From Pseudomonas synxantha BG33R (GTDB lineage: Bacteria > Pseudomonadota > Gammaproteobacteria > Pseudomonadales > Pseudomonadaceae): DNA of 64,000 bases. The notes below the pieces were generated by a model that worked only from the letters and a program-made list of their open reading frames with translations, searched no databases and was not told the DNA's origin. Numbering within the stretch: position 1 is the stretch's first letter; each line of letters begins with the position of its first letter. The position numbers and the translations under genes were made by a program. Location of the stretch: the NCBI RefSeq assembly GCF_000263715.2, contig NZ_CM001514.1:5456498-5520497 (forward strand). The letters are read 5' to 3'. Below are positions 35,318 to 45,089 of the stretch, in pieces.

Positions 35318-36976
35318 TTAAAATATGGGAGATGCCGGGGTTGAGCGCGCGACTATGGCTTCTACATCCACCCCACGCGGCAAGGTGCCATATACCCGCC
35401 CCGACGATTCGCCCAACCGGCTGGCGATAAACCCGTCGCTGACCGCCGCATTTCCTGCCTCCAGCAATAACTTGGCCTGCAACGCCACGGCAATATCCTC
35501 GGTCAACTGCCGCGCACGGTACTGAATGTCCTGGGTGTCCATAAACGCCGACTTCAACTGCTCGATATGCCGCGCCAGTTGCTTGTCACCATGGCCATCT
35601 CCCAACTCAACAAACAGCACCTCCAGCACGCCCGGCTCTTTGGACAACGCGCGGAGTACGTCCAGGCATTGCACATTGCCGGAGCCTTCCCATGTCGAGT
35701 TTACCGGCGCCTCACGGTAAAGACGCGGCAAGATGCTGTCTTCCACATACCCGGCGCCGCCCATGCATTCGGCGGCTTCGTTGATCATCGCGGGCGCTCG
35801 CTTGCAGATCCAATACTTGCCCACCGCCGTGACCAGCCGAGCGAACTTGGCTTCCTGCGCATCATCAAGATGATCCAGGGCGCGCCCCATGCGCAGGCTC
35901 AAGGCCAGGGCCGCTTCGCTCTCCAATGCCAGGTCGGCCAGGACGTTCTGCATCAGCGGCTGCTGGTTGAGCACGCGGCCACCGACCAGGCGGTGCGCGC
36001 AGTGATGGCTGGCCTGGGTCAGCGCCTGGCGCATCAAGGCGCTGGAGCCGACCATGCAGTCGAAGCGGGTCATGGCGACCATTTCGATGATGGTCGGCAC
36101 ACCCCGGCCTTCTTCACCGACCATCCAGGCCAGGGCGCCGCGAAACTCCACTTCGCTGGACGCGTTGGAGCAGTTGCCGAGTTTGTTCTTCAAGCGCTGG
36201 ATATAGAACTCGTTGCGCGTGTCATCCGGGCGGTGCCGGGGCAGCAGGAAACAGGTCAGGCCCTTGTCGGTCTGGGCCAGGGTCAGGAAGCCATCGCACA
36301 TCGGTGCCGAGCAGAACCACTTGTGGCCCACCAGTTCATAGGCCTGGCCGGGCCCACCCGCGCCCACCGGATAAGCGCGTGTGGTGTTGGCCCGCACGTC
36401 GGTGCCGCCCTGCTTCTCGGTCATGGCCATGCCGATGGTGGCACCAGCCTTGTGGGCAATGCCGACGTTGCGTGGGTCATATTGGGTCGAAAGGATTTTC
36501 GGCAACCAGTGATCTGCCAGGTCCGGTTGCAGGCGCAAGGCCGGAACGCAGGCGAAGGTCATGGTCAGCGGGCAACCGGTGCCGGCCTCGGCCTGGCTGT
36601 GCAGGTAGGTCATTGCCGCACGGGCCACATGGGCGCCGGCCTGCGGGTGAGCCCAGGGCAGCGACGGCAGGCCATGCTCAACGGCAGTGCGCATCAGTTC
36701 GTGATAAGCCGGATGAAACTCCACCAGGTCAATGCGATGACCATAACGGTCATGGCTGCTGAACACCGGTTTGTTCTGGTTGGCCAGGAACCCGGCTGCC
36801 ATCAACGGCCCTCCGGCCAGCGCGCCGTAAGCATCGATACGCGATTCGGCCCAGCCGGCGCCAAAGCGACGCGACCATTGCTGCAGGGGCAAGTCGATGC
36901 GATACAGGTTGGTGCCGTCCAGGGACGGTGGCTGATTGGTGACGTCGTGGGTTTCGGCAAACTGATGCAGGTTCAT
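35318..36976 (-). CDS. aidB: AidB-like acyl-CoA dehydrogenase
   Basis: A 552-residue flavoprotein of the AidB subgroup of acyl-CoA dehydrogenases, matching E. coli AidB in length and in the N-terminus (THDVTNQPPSLDGTNLY). The FAD-contact segment MAMTEKQGGTDVRANTTRA and HKWFCSAPMCDGFLTLAQ are family hallmarks. AECMGGAGYVEDSILPRLYREAPVNSTWEGSGNVQCLDVLRAL closes the dehydrogenase fold and precedes the extra C-terminal AidB domain. E. coli AidB binds DNA and is linked to alkylation defence. No ada-type regulator is adjacent here. Confidence 0.88.
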   Translation of the reverse strand: MNLHQFAETHDVTNQPPSLDGTNLYRIDLPLQQWSRRFGAGWAESRIDAYGALAGGPLMAAGFLANQNKPVFSSHDRYGHRIDLVEFHPAYHELMRTAVEHGLPSLPWAHPQAGAHVARAAMTYLHSQAEAGTGCPLTMTFACVPALRLQPDLADHWLPKILSTQYDPRNVGIAHKAGATIGMAMTEKQGGTDVRANTTRAYPVGAGGPGQAYELVGHKWFCSAPMCDGFLTLAQTDKGLTCFLLPRHRPDDTRNEFYIQRLKNKLGNCSNASSEVEFRGALAWMVGEEGRGVPTIIEMVAMTRFDCMVGSSALMRQALTQASHHCAHRLVGGRVLNQQPLMQNVLADLALESEAALALSLRMGRALDHLDDAQEAKFARLVTAVGKYWICKRAPAMINEAAECMGGAGYVEDSILPRLYREAPVNSTWEGSGNVQCLDVLRALSKEPGVLEVLFVELGDGHGDKQLARHIEQLKSAFMDTQDIQYRARQLTEDIAVALQAKLLLEAGNAAVSDGFIASRLGESSGRVYGTLPRGVDVEAIVARSTPASPIF

Positions 36977-37044
36977 GACGGGCCTCCTGGAAAAAGGCCA
37001 CGTGAAAGAGGGGCCTTGAATTCAGTTAAGCACCGACCTCACGC

Positions 37045-39444
37045 TTAAAACAGTGGCATACCCGCCGAATGCCCGGCGCTTTCGCCCTCACTCAAGCGCA
37101 ACACGCGACGCTCCAGCACCCCTTGCAGGGCTTCGAACCGCACCGGTTTAGCCAGGCGATCAGTCATGCCGATGCCATGGCAGCGTTCACGCTCTGGTCC
37201 ATCACTTGAGCTACTCAAGGCGATCACCGGCAACTCACCACAGTCGGGCAGTGCACGAATCTGACAGCACAATGAGAAGCCGCCCTCAGGTACATCGAGC
37301 AGCACCGCATCGAAGCGATTGCCTTGTAATGCCGCGAGTGCCGCCGGGCCGTTATCTACGGTTTTCACCCGGTAGCCGAGTTTGAGCAACATGCCACGCA
37401 CCGCCAACTGGCCGACGCTGTTGTCGTCCACCAGCAACACAGTGCAATCCTGGGGCGCACGCTGCCTGGGCTGCGCTTGCCCGCTCGGCTTGGGTTGCGC
37501 AGGCACCACGCTGACGTCCACCTCCAACTGAAAACGGCTGCCCTTGCGCGGCTCCGAATGATGGGTCAGGCGCCCACCCAACAGCTCGATCAACTGCCGG
37601 CAAATCGCCAAACCAATGCCCAGGCCGCCGTATTCGCGAGTCATCGAGCCATCAAGCTGGAAGAAGCGCTGGTACAGCGTGGCTTCATCGAGAAAGGCGA
37701 AGCCGATACCGGTGTCGGTCACAATAAAGCTCAGGTGCAATGCACCCTCCCCTTCGGGCACCCCGACCACGCGCAAGCGCACAGCGCCGAGTTGGGTAAA
37801 TTTGAATGCGTTGTCCAGCAGGCAATCCAGGCATTGGAGCAGTTTGTCGGCATCGCCGATCACCCGGTCCGGCAACTCATCGGCAACATCAATGGAAAAC
37901 GCCAGGCCCTTGCTCTGCGCGCTGGGGGTGAACTGCTGGCGCAAGGTGTCGAGCACACCGCGCAGGCTGAACGCTTGCGGCTGGGCCACCATCCGACCGG
38001 CCTGCAACTCGGTCAGGGTGAGGATACCGTTGACCATGCGCATCATGTCCCGCGCCGAGCCCGCGGCGGTTTGCTGGTACTGCGCCAGGTCCTCGCCCAA
38101 CGGCACGGTCTGCATCAATTCCAGGGAACCAATCACCCCGTTCATCGGCGTGCGCAGTTCGTGGGTCAGGGTGGCGAGGAACTCGTCTTTGAGGCGATTA
38201 CTGCGGGCCAGTTGCTGGTTGAGCGCTTCGAGCTTCTGACTGGCGTCGAGGAGGATTTGCGCCTGCTGTTCGCGCATACCGTTGATGCGGTCGGCCAGGG
38301 CCAGGGACAGCAGTGCCACTTCAATGGCCGAGCCGAGCTGGCTGGCGTACATGGTCAGGAACACGTTGGGCAGGTAGCCCAGCACCATCAGCGTATTGAC
38401 CACTCCGCCCAGCAGGAACGCCGACCAGGCGATGATGAAGTAGCGCGCCATGCGCTGCCCGCAATACCAGGCCTTGATCGCGGCGACAAAGATGGTCACG
38501 GTGAACACCAGCGCCAGGCCGGTGGCCAGGCGCAGGGCCACGGCGTAGCTGGTCAACAGCGCCAGCGCCATTACCACGCCGCCGCAGGCTGCCAGCGCCA
38601 GCAGGATCCGGTCGATCCAGCGGCTGTGCTGCACGGTGTGCAGGAAGCTGCGAGCAAACAGGCTGCCGAACAATGCCGCCGATCCGATCAGGAACGGCAC
38701 CGCCGCATTCGCCCACCACGGGTTGTTCGGCCAGAAGTACTGCACCGCGACGCCATTGACCGACAGCTGGTACAAGCCGAACGATGCAATATAGAGGATG
38801 TAATAGAGGTAGCTGGTGTCGCGCACGCTGAGGTAAATGAACAGGTTGTAGATCAGCATGCCCAGCAACACACCATAAATAGCCCCGAGCACATACAAGC
38901 GCAGCGGTTGTTCTTCCAGGTACGCCGTGCCCGCCCACAGGGTCAGTGGCGCCTGGATCGAGCCCTGGCTTTGCAAGCGCAGGTACAGGGTCTGCTGCTG
39001 ATCGGGCGCAAAGTTGAGCTTGAACAGGTAATTGCTCTGGCTCACCTCACGGCTGGAAAACGGTAATGCACTGCCGGTGCGGGCGGTCAGGCGGTAGTGA
39101 CCGGTGCCGTCGCTCTGATACAGGTCCAGGCGATTGAGCGGCGGATAAGCCAACTCCAGAAACCAGGTGCGCGGTGCACGGGGATCTGTTGCGCTGTAAT
39201 GCAGGTTGACCTTGAGCCAGAACACCGAGCGCGAATAGCCGGCGTTGAGGGTGGCTTTGTCATGGGTCTTGAACTGGGCGGCGTAGGCGGGGGAACTGAC
39301 ATCGGCGATGGTGAGGGCATCGGTTGGGTCTTCGAGCACTTGCATGACCTGGCCCAGCGGCAGGCTTCGCGTGTCCTGGTTGAACTCGACGGCGCCGGCG
39401 AGCAAGGGTAGCCCGCACAATATAAAGATCAGCAAATAGCGCAT
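37045..39444 (-). CDS. 7TM-DISM hybrid sensor histidine kinase/response regulator
   Basis: 799 residues. Signal peptide (1-18), a periplasmic 7TMR-DISMED2-type sensing domain (about 25-175), seven transmembrane helices (about 183-385), and a short coiled linker. Then HisKA with phospho-acceptor His428 (LTHELRTPMNG), HATPase (about 530-645; DNAFKFTQ as N box, DTGIGF and GLGIGLAI as G boxes), and a C-terminal receiver (about 675-795) with VDDN, the phospho-acceptor in LLDV, and a conserved Lys (AKP). The hybrid layout implies phosphotransfer to a separate Hpt protein; no partner is adjacent. The signal is unknown; related 7TMR-DISM kinases often sense carbohydrates. Confidence 0.9.
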   Translation of the reverse strand: MRYLLIFILCGLPLLAGAVEFNQDTRSLPLGQVMQVLEDPTDALTIADVSSPAYAAQFKTHDKATLNAGYSRSVFWLKVNLHYSATDPRAPRTWFLELAYPPLNRLDLYQSDGTGHYRLTARTGSALPFSSREVSQSNYLFKLNFAPDQQQTLYLRLQSQGSIQAPLTLWAGTAYLEEQPLRLYVLGAIYGVLLGMLIYNLFIYLSVRDTSYLYYILYIASFGLYQLSVNGVAVQYFWPNNPWWANAAVPFLIGSAALFGSLFARSFLHTVQHSRWIDRILLALAACGGVVMALALLTSYAVALRLATGLALVFTVTIFVAAIKAWYCGQRMARYFIIAWSAFLLGGVVNTLMVLGYLPNVFLTMYASQLGSAIEVALLSLALADRINGMREQQAQILLDASQKLEALNQQLARSNRLKDEFLATLTHELRTPMNGVIGSLELMQTVPLGEDLAQYQQTAAGSARDMMRMVNGILTLTELQAGRMVAQPQAFSLRGVLDTLRQQFTPSAQSKGLAFSIDVADELPDRVIGDADKLLQCLDCLLDNAFKFTQLGAVRLRVVGVPEGEGALHLSFIVTDTGIGFAFLDEATLYQRFFQLDGSMTREYGGLGIGLAICRQLIELLGGRLTHHSEPRKGSRFQLEVDVSVVPAQPKPSGQAQPRQRAPQDCTVLLVDDNSVGQLAVRGMLLKLGYRVKTVDNGPAALAALQGNRFDAVLLDVPEGGFSLCCQIRALPDCGELPVIALSSSSDGPERERCHGIGMTDRLAKPVRFEALQGVLERRVLRLSEGESAGHSAGMPLF

Positions 39445-39719
39445 AGAGCCCCAGCGTGGCCTGTCCGGTTATGTCAAAAGCCCCCCATCCTTTTGAGAAG
39501 ACGTACACCGGCGATACAGTAAGTTGTTTGAATGCACTTTAGCATAGCCATTAGAGGCCATTGGACACCATTGAACTATTTTTTTGAAAGGCTCTACATC
39601 GCGGCCTTCAGAGGATTTTCATGCTGTTTCAATCGCCAGAAAAGCGCTGCTTCAGCGCTCACACTTCAACCATCGTCAGACGGCCACGCAAAAAGCGTTT
39701 GGTGGTAAGCTCGCGCACC

Positions 39720-40517
39720 ATGAATATCTACAGCTCTCGCCCTGTTGTCCTCTGTCTCTCCGGCCACGATCCCAGTGGTGGCGCCGGCTTGCAGGCAGAT
39801 ATCGAAGCCCTGCTCGCCCAGGGCTGCCACGCGGCCCCGGCCGTCACAGCGTTGACCGTGCAGAACACCGTCAATGTCAGCGACTTCCGCGTGCTCGACC
39901 GTGAGTGGGTGATGGCCCAGGCCAATGCCGTGCTCGGCGACTGCGAAGTCGCGGCCGTCAAACTGGGCATGCTCGGTTCCACCGCCATGGTCGATACGGT
40001 GGTCGAACTGCTGCAGGCGCACCCGCATCTGCCGGTGGTCTGCGACCCGGTGCTGCGCGCCGGTGGCGGCGGTAGCCTGGGCAAGGACGAAGTCGGCTAT
40101 GCGATGCGCGAGCGGCTGTTGCCCCTGTCGCTGATCGCCACGCCCAACCTGCCGGAAGCGCGCATCCTGGCCGAACTGCCAGACGGCACTGCCGATGAAT
40201 GCGCCGAGAAACTGTTGCCGTACATCAAGCACCTGCTGATCACCGGCGGCCATGGCGACGAACACGAAGTGCACAACCGCCTGTACAGCCGCGACGGCAC
40301 GCGCCATACCTTTACCTGCCAGCGCTTGCCTGGCAGCTATCACGGTTCGGGCTGCACCTTGGCCAGCACCCTGGCCGGGCGCATCGCCCAGGGCGAAGGT
40401 TTGGCCAACGCGGTGCAATCGGCCCTCAACTACACCTGGCGCACCCTGCGTGACGCCGAGCAACTGGGCCAGGGCCAGTTCGTGCCGCGCCGGCTGCCGC
40501 TGGATTTCTGCTCGTAA
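39720..40517 (+). CDS. thiD: Hydroxymethylpyrimidine/phosphomethylpyrimidine kinase
   Basis: ThiD phosphorylates HMP and HMP-P to HMP-PP for thiamine synthesis. The 265 residues form a ribokinase-like fold. [19 protein letters not shown] near the N-terminus is the ThiD signature. [11 protein letters not shown] lies mid-protein, and [18 protein letters not shown] supplies the anion hole and catalytic region. The start MNIYSSRP fits family length. thiE follows 32 bases later and hemL after it, so the three are probably co-transcribed. No TPP riboswitch was recognised upstream. Confidence 0.93.
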   Translation: MNIYSSRPVVLCLSGHDPSGGAGLQADIEALLAQGCHAAPAVTALTVQNTVNVSDFRVLDREWVMAQANAVLGDCEVAAVKLGMLGSTAMVDTVVELLQAHPHLPVVCDPVLRAGGGGSLGKDEVGYAMRERLLPLSLIATPNLPEARILAELPDGTADECAEKLLPYIKHLLITGGHGDEHEVHNRLYSRDGTRHTFTCQRLPGSYHGSGCTLASTLAGRIAQGEGLANAVQSALNYTWRTLRDAEQLGQGQFVPRRLPLDFCS

Positions 40518-40549
40518 CTTATCGCTTGTCACAGCAAGGGGCTTGCCCG

Positions 40550-41173
40550 ATGAAACTACGTGGCCTTTATGCCATTACCGACAGCCAGCTCCTGGCCGGC
40601 AAGTTCCTCGCCTACGTCCAAGCGGCGCTGGACGGCGGCGTGACACTGTTGCAGTACCGCGACAAAAGCAGCGACGAGGCACGGCGCCTGCGTGAAGCCG
40701 AAAAGCTGCATGAACTGTGCTCGCGCTACAAGACTCAATTGATCATCAACGATGATGCCGAACTCGCCGCGCGCCTGGGCGTGGGCGTGCATCTGGGGCA
40801 GACCGATGGTCCGCTGACCCCGGCCCGTGCGCTGCTCGGTTCCAAGGCGATCATCGGTGCTACCTGCCACAGCCAGATCGAACTGGCCGAACAGGCCGCC
40901 AAGGAAGGCGCCAGCTATGTCGCCTTCGGCCGCTTCTTCAATTCCACCACCAAGCCCGGCGCACCTGCCGCCACCGTTGAAATGCTGGCCGAGGCCCGCA
41001 CGCGCGTGCAGCTGCCGATCTGCGTGATCGGCGGCGTGACCCTGGACAACGCCGAACCGCTGGTGACCCACGGTGCCGACCTGCTGGCCGTGGTGCACGG
41101 TTTGTTCGGCGCCGACAGTACTCAGGAAGTCACGCGACGCGCCCGTGCTTTCAATGCCCTTCTTAAAATCTGA
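40550..41173 (+). CDS. thiE: Thiamine-phosphate synthase
   Basis: ThiE joins HMP-PP and HET-P to give thiamine phosphate. A 207-residue TIM barrel. YAITDSQLL at the N-terminus, [38 protein letters not shown] and the glycine-rich [23 protein letters not shown] are all family blocks. The start MKLRGLY has AAGGGG upstream. It sits between thiD and hemL, the standard Pseudomonas thiD-thiE-hemL order. Confidence 0.93.
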   Translation: MKLRGLYAITDSQLLAGKFLAYVQAALDGGVTLLQYRDKSSDEARRLREAEKLHELCSRYKTQLIINDDAELAARLGVGVHLGQTDGPLTPARALLGSKAIIGATCHSQIELAEQAAKEGASYVAFGRFFNSTTKPGAPAATVEMLAEARTRVQLPICVIGGVTLDNAEPLVTHGADLLAVVHGLFGADSTQEVTRRARAFNALLKI

Positions 41174-41192
41174 TTTCAGAGAGACGTCCATC

Positions 41193-42476
41193 ATGTCCCG
41201 TTCCGAAACCCTGTTTGCCAATGCCCAGAAACACATCCCCGGCGGTGTGAACTCCCCCGTGCGTGCGTTCAAGAGCGTGGGCGGCACGCCGTTGTTCTTC
41301 AAACATGCCGAAGGCGCCTACGTCACCGACGAAGATGACAAGCGCTACGTCGACTACGTAGGCTCCTGGGGCCCGATGATTCTCGGCCACAGCCACCCGG
41401 ACGTACTCGACGCGGTGCGCCAGCAGCTGCAACACGGCTTGTCCTATGGCGCGCCGACCGCCATGGAAACCGAGATGGCCGACCTGGTTTGCTCTATCGT
41501 TCCGTCGATGGAAATGGTGCGCATGGTCAGCTCCGGTACCGAAGCCACCATGAGCGCGATCCGCCTGGCCCGTGGTTTCACCGGCCGCGACAACATCATC
41601 AAGTTCGAGGGTTGCTACCACGGCCACTCCGACAGCCTGTTGGTCAAGGCCGGCTCCGGCGCGCTGACCCAGGGCGTACCCAACTCTGCCGGTGTACCGG
41701 CGGCATTCGCCAAACACACCCTGACCCTGCCGTTCAACGACATCGCCGCCGTCGAGCAAATGCTCAGCGAAGTCGGCCAGGACGTGGCCTGCATCATCGT
41801 CGAACCGGTGGCCGGCAACATGAACTGCGTACCGCCAGCACCGGGTTTCCTCGAAGGCCTGCGCGAGCAGTGCGACAAGCACGGCGTGGTGCTGATCTTT
41901 GACGAAGTGATGACCGGTTTCCGCGTCGCCCTCGGCGGCGCCCAGGCACACTATGGCGTCACGCCGGACCTGAGCACCTTCGGCAAGATCATCGGTGGCG
42001 GTATGCCAGTAGGCTGCTTCGGCGGCAAGCGCGAAATCATGCAGCACATCGCCCCGCTGGGCCCGGTCTACCAGGCTGGCACCCTGTCGGGTAACCCGCT
42101 GGCAATGGCCGCTGGCCTGACCACCCTGCGCCTGATCAGCCGCCCGGGCTTCCACGCCGAGCTGACCGACTACACCACCCGCCTGCTTGATGGCCTGCAA
42201 CAGCGCGCCGACGCCGCCGGTATCCCGTTTGTCACCACCCAGGCCGGTGGCATGTTCGGCCTGTACTTCAGCGGCGCCGACGACATCGTCACCTTTGATG
42301 ACGTGATGGGCAGCGATGCCGACCTGTTCAAGCGCTTCTTCCACCTGATGCTTGAAGGCGGCGTGTACCTGGCGCCGAGCGCCTTCGAAGCCGGCTTCAC
42401 CTCGATCGCCCATGGCGAAGCCGAGCTGAAACTGACCCTGGATGCTGCCGAACGCGCCTTTGCCGCCCTGAAATAA
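41193..42476 (+). CDS. hemL: Glutamate-1-semialdehyde 2,1-aminomutase
   Basis: HemL converts glutamate-1-semialdehyde to 5-aminolevulinate, the first committed intermediate of haem synthesis by the C5 route. A 427-residue PLP enzyme. [13 protein letters not shown] is the family N-terminus, [10 protein letters not shown] includes the PLP-contacting Asp, and [14 protein letters not shown] contains the Schiff-base lysine. It follows thiE by 19 bases and is followed by a terminator hairpin at 42489. Confidence 0.95.
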   Translation: MSRSETLFANAQKHIPGGVNSPVRAFKSVGGTPLFFKHAEGAYVTDEDDKRYVDYVGSWGPMILGHSHPDVLDAVRQQLQHGLSYGAPTAMETEMADLVCSIVPSMEMVRMVSSGTEATMSAIRLARGFTGRDNIIKFEGCYHGHSDSLLVKAGSGALTQGVPNSAGVPAAFAKHTLTLPFNDIAAVEQMLSEVGQDVACIIVEPVAGNMNCVPPAPGFLEGLREQCDKHGVVLIFDEVMTGFRVALGGAQAHYGVTPDLSTFGKIIGGGMPVGCFGGKREIMQHIAPLGPVYQAGTLSGNPLAMAAGLTTLRLISRPGFHAELTDYTTRLLDGLQQRADAAGIPFVTTQAGGMFGLYFSGADDIVTFDDVMGSDADLFKRFFHLMLEGGVYLAPSAFEAGFTSIAHGEAELKLTLDAAERAFAALK

Positions 42477-42488
42477 GTGACCCTCGTT

Positions 42489-42515
42489 CTGACGTTGCCC
42501 CCCAGGCAGCGTCAG
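42489..42515 (+). terminator. Terminator after hemL
   Basis: CTGACGTTGCC (42489-42499) and GGCAGCGTCAG (42505-42515) form an 11-bp stem with one wobble pair and a 5-base loop, followed by ATTTGCTACTTT. Confidence 0.7.
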
Positions 42516-42702
42516 ATTTGCTACTTTGCTTACAGAAATTTCCTGGTTTTTTCGAGAATTGCCCTGCAATCCGGCAGATAACTTGCCCAAGCAGCAGAAA
42601 AACGAGTAAAGACTTTGTAAGCAGAGGCCTGCTTATTTCATAATGCGCGCTTATTGGACTCCCCGAGGGTCCGCGCGCCCCGTCAGAGGTAAGTCGATTC
42701 CC

Positions 42703-43257
42703 ATGAAACGCACCGGCCGCACCCTGGTTCTGGGCTGCCTGTTGCTCCTTCAGCCGCTGCTGGCACATGCCCAGGCAGGCGGCAACTCGTTGTTAATCCC
42801 AGCGATGGGTCGTTGCACCCTCAATACCCAGCCAGACAGCCAGGCCGAAGCCCTGAGCGCGTGCCAGAAACAGGCTGATGAAGGGGATGCGCAAGCGCAA
42901 TACGAGTTGGGCGAGTTCTACCACGACAGCAAGAACCCGGCCGTCGACCTCAACAAAGCGTTGAGCTACTTCGAAAAGGCTTCGCTGCAAGGCCATGCCC
43001 AGGCGCAATTCCAGCTCGGCAATATGTTCTTCAAGGGCGAAGGCGTACCGGCCAATAACGTGCAGGCCTACATCGTGCTGAAAATGGCTGCGGTCAACGG
43101 TGCTGAAGACGCGCTGGACACCGCCGATGAGGTCGCCGAGCACATGCAGCGCGATGAACTGGAAGTGGCGACCCAGGTACTGGGGCAGATTTTCCGTAAT
43201 TACCTGCAGGAATTGCAGAGCGCCGATGGGCGCTCGCCCTTCTCCCCCCTGCCCTGA
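42703..43257 (+). CDS. Secreted Sel1-like repeat protein
   Basis: 184 residues. The signal peptide (about 1-24, GCLLLLQPLLAHAQA) predicts periplasmic location. Two or three Sel1/TPR-like repeats follow: GDAQAQYELGEFYHDSKNPAVDLNKALSYFEKASLQGHAQAQFQLGNMFFKGEG and a degenerate third, YIVLKMAAVNGAEDA. Sel1 proteins act as protein-interaction scaffolds; the partner is unknown. The stop codon abuts the stop of the convergent AotO-like gene with no spacer. Confidence 0.85.
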   Translation: MKRTGRTLVLGCLLLLQPLLAHAQAGGNSLLIPAMGRCTLNTQPDSQAEALSACQKQADEGDAQAQYELGEFYHDSKNPAVDLNKALSYFEKASLQGHAQAQFQLGNMFFKGEGVPANNVQAYIVLKMAAVNGAEDALDTADEVAEHMQRDELEVATQVLGQIFRNYLQELQSADGRSPFSPLP

Positions 43258-44370
43258 TCACGGCGATAACAGGTCGCCCTGTCGATACGCCGTGGGCCCC
43301 GCTACATGGGCAATCGTCATACCGGCGCTTGCCATTCGGCGTACTGATCGCACATACAACAGCCCTTCATGCTCACACGCTACCTCAATCACTCGGTCCG
43401 TGATCGGGTCGATGACTTGCGCCACGATCTGTCCTGCTTCGAGGTAGTCCCCCACCTGCGCGCAAAAGACCATCAAGCCTCCCACCGGGCTCACCACCGG
43501 CTCGACCCCCGCCAAGGGTGTTGGCGGGCTCAATAACGCCGGCAGTGGCGGCGCTTGCCCCTCAATGCCTCCCTGCAACGTCAGATAGTTGATCAACGCC
43601 TGACAATCCTGCCGCGCCAGCCCGTGGTCCACATCGGCCACGCCGCGCAACTCCACGGTCACGGCAAAACCCGGCGCCGAAAAGGCCCCCGGAAAACGCG
43701 CCTGCATCCGTGCCCAGAACAAGGTGTAGCAATCGTCGAACGAATGCCCGCCCGCGTCCGGGCTCATAAAGCAGGCCCGAGCGCCCAGGTACCGCGCCAG
43801 CGGCTCAACCTGGGGCCAGGCATCGGGCGCCAGGTACAGGTGCTGCACTGCCTCGAAATCACAATGCAGGTCCAGCACCCTGTCGGCGTCACAGGCCAGC
43901 GTTTGCAGGACCAAACGCAGAGAGTGCAGCTGGGTCGCCGGTATCTGCCCGACAAGGCTTCGCCGCAGGGCCGCACGGATCAGATGCAGGTTATGCGCAG
44001 GATCATCGGTCAGAACATCCTGTACCTGGTCGCCGACCTGCTCGCTGACGTCAACGAAGAAGCGGTTGAAGTTCTCTCGACTGTCGTTATCGAAACGCCC
44101 CTGCGGTACGTCCATCAGCACCTGCTCCAACCCCAGCGGATTGGCCACCGGCACCAGCACCACCTGCCAACGCAACGCCCCTGCAGCCTCCAGTTCCGCC
44201 AGCCGCTGTTTCAGATGCCACAACACCAGCATCCCCGGCAGCTCATCGGCGTGCAGGGACGCCTGGATGTAAACCTTGCTCGGCGCATTGGCCGGACCGT
44301 AATGAAAACTATGAATATGCCGCGTGGTACCTGGCACAGCCGTTAACAGTTCATGCCTGTGAGCCTGCAT
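43258..44370 (-). CDS. Succinylglutamate desuccinylase/aspartoacylase-family protein (AotO-like)
   Basis: A 370-residue M14-like zinc amidohydrolase. YIQASLHADELPGMLVLWHL supplies the first zinc ligands (HxxE), LDLHCDFEAVQHLY the His further on, and VTVELRG a candidate catalytic Glu. A C-terminal beta-rich domain follows (about 280-370). It occupies the position of aotO behind binding protein and permease genes in the P. aeruginosa aotJQMOP operon, so it is AotO-like. The substrate is unknown, probably an N-acyl amino acid or amine imported by the adjacent transporter. Last gene of the operon. Confidence 0.82.
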   Translation of the reverse strand: MQAHRHELLTAVPGTTRHIHSFHYGPANAPSKVYIQASLHADELPGMLVLWHLKQRLAELEAAGALRWQVVLVPVANPLGLEQVLMDVPQGRFDNDSRENFNRFFVDVSEQVGDQVQDVLTDDPAHNLHLIRAALRRSLVGQIPATQLHSLRLVLQTLACDADRVLDLHCDFEAVQHLYLAPDAWPQVEPLARYLGARACFMSPDAGGHSFDDCYTLFWARMQARFPGAFSAPGFAVTVELRGVADVDHGLARQDCQALINYLTLQGGIEGQAPPLPALLSPPTPLAGVEPVVSPVGGLMVFCAQVGDYLEAGQIVAQVIDPITDRVIEVACEHEGLLYVRSVRRMASAGMTIAHVAGPTAYRQGDLLSP

Positions 44371-44378
44371 ATTGCCCC

Positions 44379-45089
44379 CTATCGACTCGAATCAAGAAAG
44401 CTCAGCCAACGTCGTTCAGCCAGATGGAACAAGCCGACCAACGTGAACGTAATGCATAAGTAAAGCGCCGCGGCCAGGCCAAAGGATTGGAAGGTGAGGA
44501 AGGTTGCAGCGTTGGCATCCCGTGCGACTTTCAGGATATCCGGCACCGTTGCCGTGAACGCCAGGGTGGTGGAATGCAACATGAAGATCACTTCATTGCT
44601 GTAATAGGGCAACGACCGGCGCAGGGCCGAGGGCATGATCAAGTGCACGTACAACTTCCAGCCGTCGAAGCCCAGGGAACGAGCAGCCTCGATTTCACCG
44701 CGTGGCATTGCCCGAATTGCGCCCGCCAGTATTTCCGTGGTGTAGGCCGCGGTATTGAGGGCAAACGCCAGAAGCGTGCAATTGAGCGCTTCGCGAAAAA
44801 AGGCATCCAGCAACGGTTGCTCGCGAACAGCGCCAATGCTGTAGATGCCGGTGTAGAAGATCAGCAACTGGATATACAACGGTGTGCCGCGAAACACGTA
44901 GGTAAAGCTTTGCACCGGCCAGCGCAGCCAGCGTCGGCCGGACGTCCTGGCGATGGACAGTGGCAACGCCAACAGCAGGCCCAGGCACAAAGAGGCGCTG
45001 GTCAGCCACAAGGTCATGGCCAGACCGGTGATTTGTTGACCGTCGGAATAGATAAACGGCCGCCAATACTCCTGGATAAGCTCGATCAT
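44379..45089 (-). CDS. Polar amino-acid ABC transporter permease (HisM/AotM-like)
   Basis: A 236-residue inner-membrane permease with about five helices. GLAMTLWLTSASLCLGLLLALPLS opens the His/Glu/Gln/Arg permease family (HEAT), and the EAA loop is AARSLGFDGWKLYVHLIMPSALRRSLP. It starts inside the end of the upstream permease gene (4-base overlap), implying coupled translation and a heterodimeric channel. No ATPase gene follows in this operon. Confidence 0.9.
   Translation of the reverse strand: MIELIQEYWRPFIYSDGQQITGLAMTLWLTSASLCLGLLLALPLSIARTSGRRWLRWPVQSFTYVFRGTPLYIQLLIFYTGIYSIGAVREQPLLDAFFREALNCTLLAFALNTAAYTTEILAGAIRAMPRGEIEAARSLGFDGWKLYVHLIMPSALRRSLPYYSNEVIFMLHSTTLAFTATVPDILKVARDANAATFLTFQSFGLAAALYLCITFTLVGLFHLAERRWLSFLDSSR

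Noticed and set aside
35567..37048. A 493-codon open frame opposite the AidB-like gene
   Set aside because: Shadow of a well-supported dehydrogenase gene; the composition is typical of antisense frames in GC-rich DNA.
39445..39719. TPP riboswitch before thiD
   Set aside because: The conserved thi-box pattern was looked for in the 275-base upstream region and not seen. In Pseudomonas this element is usually at thiC.
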